From contig NZ_SNWD01000012.1 in NCBI RefSeq assembly GCF_004361835.1, positions 1-64,000 of the forward strand: a stretch of DNA of 64,000 nucleotides, in the 5' to 3' direction. Origin of the DNA: Stakelama pacifica. GTDB lineage: Bacteria > Pseudomonadota > Alphaproteobacteria > Sphingomonadales > Sphingomonadaceae. The first letter of the stretch is position 1. Every line of letters starts with the position of its first letter. Below are positions 62,772-64,000 of this stretch, one piece after another. The notes under the pieces are model-generated. The model was not told the origin of the DNA and searched no databases. It saw only the letters and a list, made by a program, of their open reading frames with translations. A program made the position numbers and the translations under genes.

Positions 62772-62854
62772 TTTTTATGACCTAGTTAAATTTGCTAACT
62801 CATAAAATAGGCAAGTCTTCACCAAATTATGATATTCCGAGATTTGTCCAAGAT

Positions 62855-62894
62855 GCTGGGCCAGGCCGCCGGGAGCTAGTCGACCCGGCCCAGC
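62855..62894. terminator. Stem-loop between convergent genes
   Basis: GCTGGGCC and GGCCCAGC (62855-62862, 62887-62894) form an 8-bp stem with a 24-nt loop, just after the DUF4142 stop (minus strand) and 83 bp after the ABC1 stop. No T-tract, so terminator function is uncertain. Confidence 0.3.
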
Positions 62895-62899
62895 TAGGT

Positions 62900-63472
62900 T
62901 CACCTTCCCGCAAGCCCGGAGGGCGTGAGCGACTTGCCGGTGGTGAGTTCGTTTTCCAGCACAGGAACGGCCGTGCCGGCGATCTGTTGCAGCGCTGGAT
63001 CGGTGCCGTCTTGGGCATATCCCTTGTGAATTGCCCACGCTGCTTGTTGCACCTGCGCCGACTGGGTGAGATAAAGGTTGTCGAAAGCGCTCTTCGGTGC
63101 CTTTTGCAACAACTTGAGAAGAGCAGCGCGGTCAGCCGACAAGGTTGACGACGGCGCCTTTATCGTGCGCTGATCGTTCTTAAGCGCTGCCATCAGTGCT
63201 TTTTGGCTGCTCTGTGCCTCGGCAAGGACGCGCTTGGCGTAGGATTTGACGTCGTCCCGCTGCGCGCGCGTTGCGGCAAGCTGGGCAGCCTTTATCTGAT
63301 AGAGGTTCGCGTCCGACGCGGCGAGAACGTAGTTTGGGCCGCTTTGGCTGGCAATCGGCTCTACCCCGACATCCGCGCTGGTCATCGTTCCTGACGTGGA
63401 TGGGGTAACTGCTTGGGCAAAAGCCGGAACCGACACCAAAGAAAGCAGCGCGGCGGAGATCAAGATCTTCAT
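62900..63472 (-). CDS. DUF4142 secreted protein
   Basis: 190 residues from ATG 63472 (AAAGGAAACAG before it). Signal peptide (ILISAALLSLVSVPAFAQA), then the ferritin-like helical DUF4142 domain: YVLAASDANLYQIKAAQLAA, RDDVKSYAKRVLAEAQSSQK, LLQKAPKSAFDNLYLTQSAQ and HKGYAQDGTDPALQQIA. Periplasmic; molecular role not known. 63473-63676 holds no gene. Confidence 0.9.
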   Translation of the reverse strand: MKILISAALLSLVSVPAFAQAVTPSTSGTMTSADVGVEPIASQSGPNYVLAASDANLYQIKAAQLAATRAQRDDVKSYAKRVLAEAQSSQKALMAALKNDQRTIKAPSSTLSADRAALLKLLQKAPKSAFDNLYLTQSAQVQQAAWAIHKGYAQDGTDPALQQIAGTAVPVLENELTTGKSLTPSGLAGR

Positions 63473-63676
63473 CTGTTTCCTTTCTGGCGGTTTATGTCGG
63501 TAACGTGAATCAGGGCGGCAAACGAAAAGGAAACCGGTTGGTTCCATTGTAGATCGGCTTGGCGATAGGATGCGATCTACGCCATACAGGCAGAACCTTC
63601 GAGCCATTGGATGGCTTCCGTTACCGAACTCAACAAGCGGTCTTGCTTCAACCACTCACCCGTCCTCCCAACGCCG

Positions 63677-64000
63677 TCAGCGGCTCCGGTCCTTATCGCG
63701 CGGCGCCGGTGCTTGCGCCGGGGACGCGCGGCCGATTTCGCCGTCCAGCGATCCACCAGCCTTGATCCGATCTGCGACGAACTGGCGCGTCGACTCCCCG
63801 ATGGTCCCGACCATGCGCGCGCTCTCGCCCCGATCGCGCGCGGTCTTCATGGCCGCGTCGACGATCGCCTGGGCGGGCGCGAGGCGTGGATCGGCTTGGT
63901 TCTTTTCCGGCGTGTTCTTCAGGAACAGCTCGGCAAGCCGCTCCTGCCCTGGCGAGTGTCCGGGGGGCAGGATCGGCCGCTCCAGCGACCGCACGGCGCG
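63677..64000 (-). CDS. C-terminal end of a possible conjugation protein (TraA-like relaxase), partial
   Basis: The frame is open across the window edge (RAVRSLERPILPP...), so the visible 108 residues are a C-terminus. Hydrophilic and helical: SPGQERLAELFLKNTPEKNQ, then IVDAAMKTARDRGESARMVG and ESTRQFVADRIKAG. This resembles tails of the long Ti-type TraA relaxase-helicases on sphingomonad plasmids, but the identification is tentative because the catalytic parts lie outside the window. Confidence 0.4.
   Translation of the reverse strand, partial: RAVRSLERPILPPGHSPGQERLAELFLKNTPEKNQADPRLAPAQAIVDAAMKTARDRGESARMVGTIGESTRQFVADRIKAGGSLDGEIGRASPAQAPAPRDKDRSR

Overview
The window looks like part of a large plasmid or chromid of a sphingomonad (Sphingomonas/Sphingobium type alphaproteobacterium). 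This rests on the high G+C coding style, two RPA-type (PF10134) replication initiators with iterons, a ParA/ribbon-helix-helix partition operon, several insertion-sequence fragments and a partial gene at the right edge that may be a conjugation protein. Genus is an inference; no rRNA or tRNA gene was seen.

Layout. 1-420: an IS3-family end and a gene fragment. 487-6609: minus-strand exopolysaccharide export/polymerisation operon (Wzy-like, Wza-like, Wzc-like, a TPR-like protein, a secreted protein). 6689-8014: first replicon (repA, six iterons, DnaA box). 8064-9119: GDP-mannose synthesis. 9226-11262: a small inverted-repeat-bounded two-gene module, a decayed ParDE pair and a RES/Xre toxin-antitoxin pair. 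11354-12872: PadR regulator with an FtsW/RodA-like membrane protein. 13165-13834: serine recombinase with a res-like site. 13937-20613: a Kdo-type cassette (kdsA, a cytidylyltransferase-RraA fusion, kdsD, a putative glycosyltransferase) divergent from a large radical SAM protein. 20770-23137: second replicon with partition operon and 8-bp-period centromere-like repeats. 23513-23607: a 10-bp tandem repeat. 23808-27247: dTDP-L-rhamnose operon.

27520-29086 is a scar zone (lipoprotein, IS5 and IS256 remnants, truncated VapB, VapC fused to transposase). 29268-46683 is a plus-strand Wzx/Wzy-type surface glycan locus. It holds an initiating sugar-phosphate transferase, all six CMP-pseudaminic acid enzymes (PseB, C, F, G, H, I), a flippase, a polymerase, several glycosyltransferases, an acyltransferase, an asparagine-synthetase-like amidotransferase and a PhyH-type dioxygenase. 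It ends in a second rfbC and an rfbB cut after 15 codons by an IS3-family element. That element is itself cut by a Tn3-family transposon (46986-51919) carrying a TagB/TagF-like gene.

51883-63472 is a stress and envelope segment: a truncated DUF4126 gene, Ohr/OhrR, an EmrAB-OprM-type efflux operon, an OmpV-like porin, two hotdog thioesterases, an MCE-domain protein followed by TetR and an ABC1/UbiB-like kinase, and a DUF4142 protein. The plasmid therefore appears to carry most of a programme for building and decorating the cell surface. Dehydratase, aminotransferase, cytidylyltransferase and rhamnose enzymes make activated sugars, glycosyltransferases assemble a repeat unit, Wzx/Wzy move and polymerise it, and Wza/Wzc export it.
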